DNA from: Actinomycetes bacterium
GTDB taxonomy: Bacteria > Actinomycetota > Actinomycetes > S36-B12 > GCA-2699445
Assembly (NCBI GenBank): GCA_022600255.1
Contig: JAHZKU010000013.1
Location: forward strand, 1-16,119
Direction of reading: 5' to 3'
DNA length: 16,119 nt
This document shows, one piece after another, positions 15,173 to 16,119 of this stretch. Each line of letters begins with the position of its first letter. Within the stretch, counting starts at the first letter, position 1. The translations under genes were made by a program, and so were the position numbers. The notes beneath the pieces were generated by a model. The model was not told where the DNA came from and made no database searches. It saw only the letters and a program-made list of their open reading frames with translations.

Positions 15173-16119
15173 TGGTCAGGCCCTAGTTCCGTAGCGCTGG
15201 GCAGGTCAGCCGGTGTCAGATCCGGCCGCAGCCGGCGCAACACAGGATGGCGCAGTCGGCCGGCGGGAGTCTTGTGCAGATACTCCACTTCTGCGATCAA
15301 CAGCGGCTCGACCCACACGTCCGATCGGTCGGCGCCAGCCGATTCAGCCCTTCTCCCTGCTTCGGACCTCGCCGCGTCAGAGGCCGTGACAGCGGGTTCG
15401 GCTGCTGAAATTTGCGCTAAGACAGGCAGCAGGGCGGCAGAGATGCGCTCAGAAATCCCAGAGCCGACCGCGCCGACAAAGGTCAGCCCCGTTGGGCCGA
15501 CCTCGGCCAACAGCAGGGCCCCGACACTATCGGATTGGCCGCGTTGTGGTCGCCATCCCACGATCACCAAGTCTGCGATCGTGCGATGGGCTGCCTTGAT
15601 CCAGGCTCGACTGCGCACACCTGGCTCGTAGCGACTATCCCGGCGCTTGGCGACAACACCCTCCAGGTTCTCCGCGGCAGTCGCAGCCCACAACGCCGCT
15701 CCGTCATCGAACGTCTCAGCGATCCGGATGACCGGATGCTCGAGGTGCAGGTCCACCAGTTTCTCACGACGGGTGACGAAGGGTTCTTGGGTAAGGTCGC
15801 GGCCATCCAAGCCAAGGAGGTCAAAAACGACGTACTGCAGGTCCCGTTGCTGGGCAGCGGCATGACCGCGCGGCCCGTGGTGTCGGTTGATATGCGGGGC
15901 CAGCGCCGCGAACGAGGGTCGGCCATCTTGATCGAGCATGATGAGTTCGCCGTCCAATACCAGGCTAGTGTGACTTTGGAGCGTGTCCGGCGACCCGAGA
16001 TCGGTCAGCTCAGGAAACCGCGTGGTCAGGTCACTCTCGTTGCGTCCAGACAACCGCACAGCGTCAGCGTGCACGTTGGCGATAAGTCGGATTCCGTCCC
16101 ATTTGCACTCATATGCCCA
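15169..16119 (-). CDS. ATP-dependent DNA ligase, LigD/LigC type (5' end beyond the window)
   Basis: This enzyme seals nicks through a lysine-AMP intermediate. The reading frame is open to the window edge, so the start is not visible; 316 residues are seen. The first visible residues include the adenylation motif ECKWDGIR, with nucleophile K6 (16104-16102). Motif III is LDGELIMLD (from visible residue 55), YVVFDLLGLDG matches motif IIIa, and motif IV is EGVVAK (153-158). Motif V reads AWIKAAH, where relatives usually have a second lysine (KxK). The OB-fold C-terminus (VIVGWRPQRG, then RLRHPVLRRLRPDLTPADLP) is complete and has an Ala/Arg/Ser-rich insertion. A nuclease or other domain could lie upstream, outside the window. 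It overlaps the polymerase gene by four bases. Confidence 0.9.
   Translation of the reverse strand, partial: WAYECKWDGIRLIANVHADAVRLSGRNESDLTTRFPELTDLGSPDTLQSHTSLVLDGELIMLDQDGRPSFAALAPHINRHHGPRGHAAAQQRDLQYVVFDLLGLDGRDLTQEPFVTRREKLVDLHLEHPVIRIAETFDDGAALWAATAAENLEGVVAKRRDSRYEPGVRSRAWIKAAHRTIADLVIVGWRPQRGQSDSVGALLLAEVGPTGLTFVGAVGSGISERISAALLPVLAQISAAEPAVTASDAARSEAGRRAESAGADRSDVWVEPLLIAEVEYLHKTPAGRLRHPVLRRLRPDLTPADLPSATELGPDQ

Noticed and set aside
15169..16074. GTG at 16074 as the ligase start codon
   Set aside because: The frame stays open to the window edge and the upstream residues include the essential adenylation motif KWDGIR, so the gene starts outside the window.

Overview
The window is a piece of an actinobacterial chromosome. 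GC content is high (roughly 60% by eye), GTG and TTG starts are frequent, genes are tightly packed with ATGA/GTGA overlaps, and many products are closest in motif pattern to mycobacterial and streptomycete proteins. The core gene order rpsO-pnp-pepR-dapB ... thyX-RDD-dapA-rnj is a familiar actinobacterial neighbourhood. I cannot place it below phylum or class from sequence alone. I saw no tRNA, rRNA, CRISPR, insertion sequence or phage gene.

Layout. (1) 1-4170, plus strand: rpsO (ribosomal protein S15) behind a hairpin leader, a 273-bp spacer rich in hairpins, pnp (PNPase), and pepR (M16 zinc protease). (2) 4230-5924, plus strand: dapB (lysine/diaminopimelate pathway), a small two-helix membrane protein coupled to it, and dtd (D-aminoacyl-tRNA deacylase). 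(3) 5854-9848: a regulated unit in which a TetR-family gene and glpD form a minus-strand operon and face a divergent plus-strand FAD enzyme of the alkyl-DHAP synthase type. An elaborate 33-bp inverted repeat lies between the divergent genes. (4) 9908-14278, plus strand: thyX (flavin-dependent thymidylate synthase), an RDD membrane protein, dapA behind what looks like a leaderless promoter, and rnj (RNase J); thyX/RDD and dapA/rnj each overlap by 4 bp. (5) 14294-16119, minus strand: a two-gene DNA repair operon, an ATP-dependent DNA ligase (5' end outside the window) overlapping by 4 bp a LigD-type primase-polymerase.

How the genes fit together. S15, PNPase and RNase J belong to translation and RNA turnover. 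DapA and DapB are consecutive steps of diaminopimelate synthesis, so both ends of the core block serve cell-wall and lysine supply. GlpD makes DHAP from glycerol-3-phosphate, and the divergent enzyme belongs to a family that uses acyl-DHAP, which suggests a TetR-controlled glycerolipid or ether-lipid function. The ligase/polymerase pair resembles a LigD end-joining enzyme split into two genes.

The most interesting points are the doubled, mirror-symmetric operator of the TetR/glpD/AGPS-like unit, the retained AGPS-type catalytic motifs, the two apparent motif substitutions in the ligase/polymerase pair, the 71-bp tail-to-tail overlap of dtd and glpD, the leaderless dapA signal, and the structured RNA around rpsO and pnp. 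Most of the window is otherwise ordinary housekeeping sequence.
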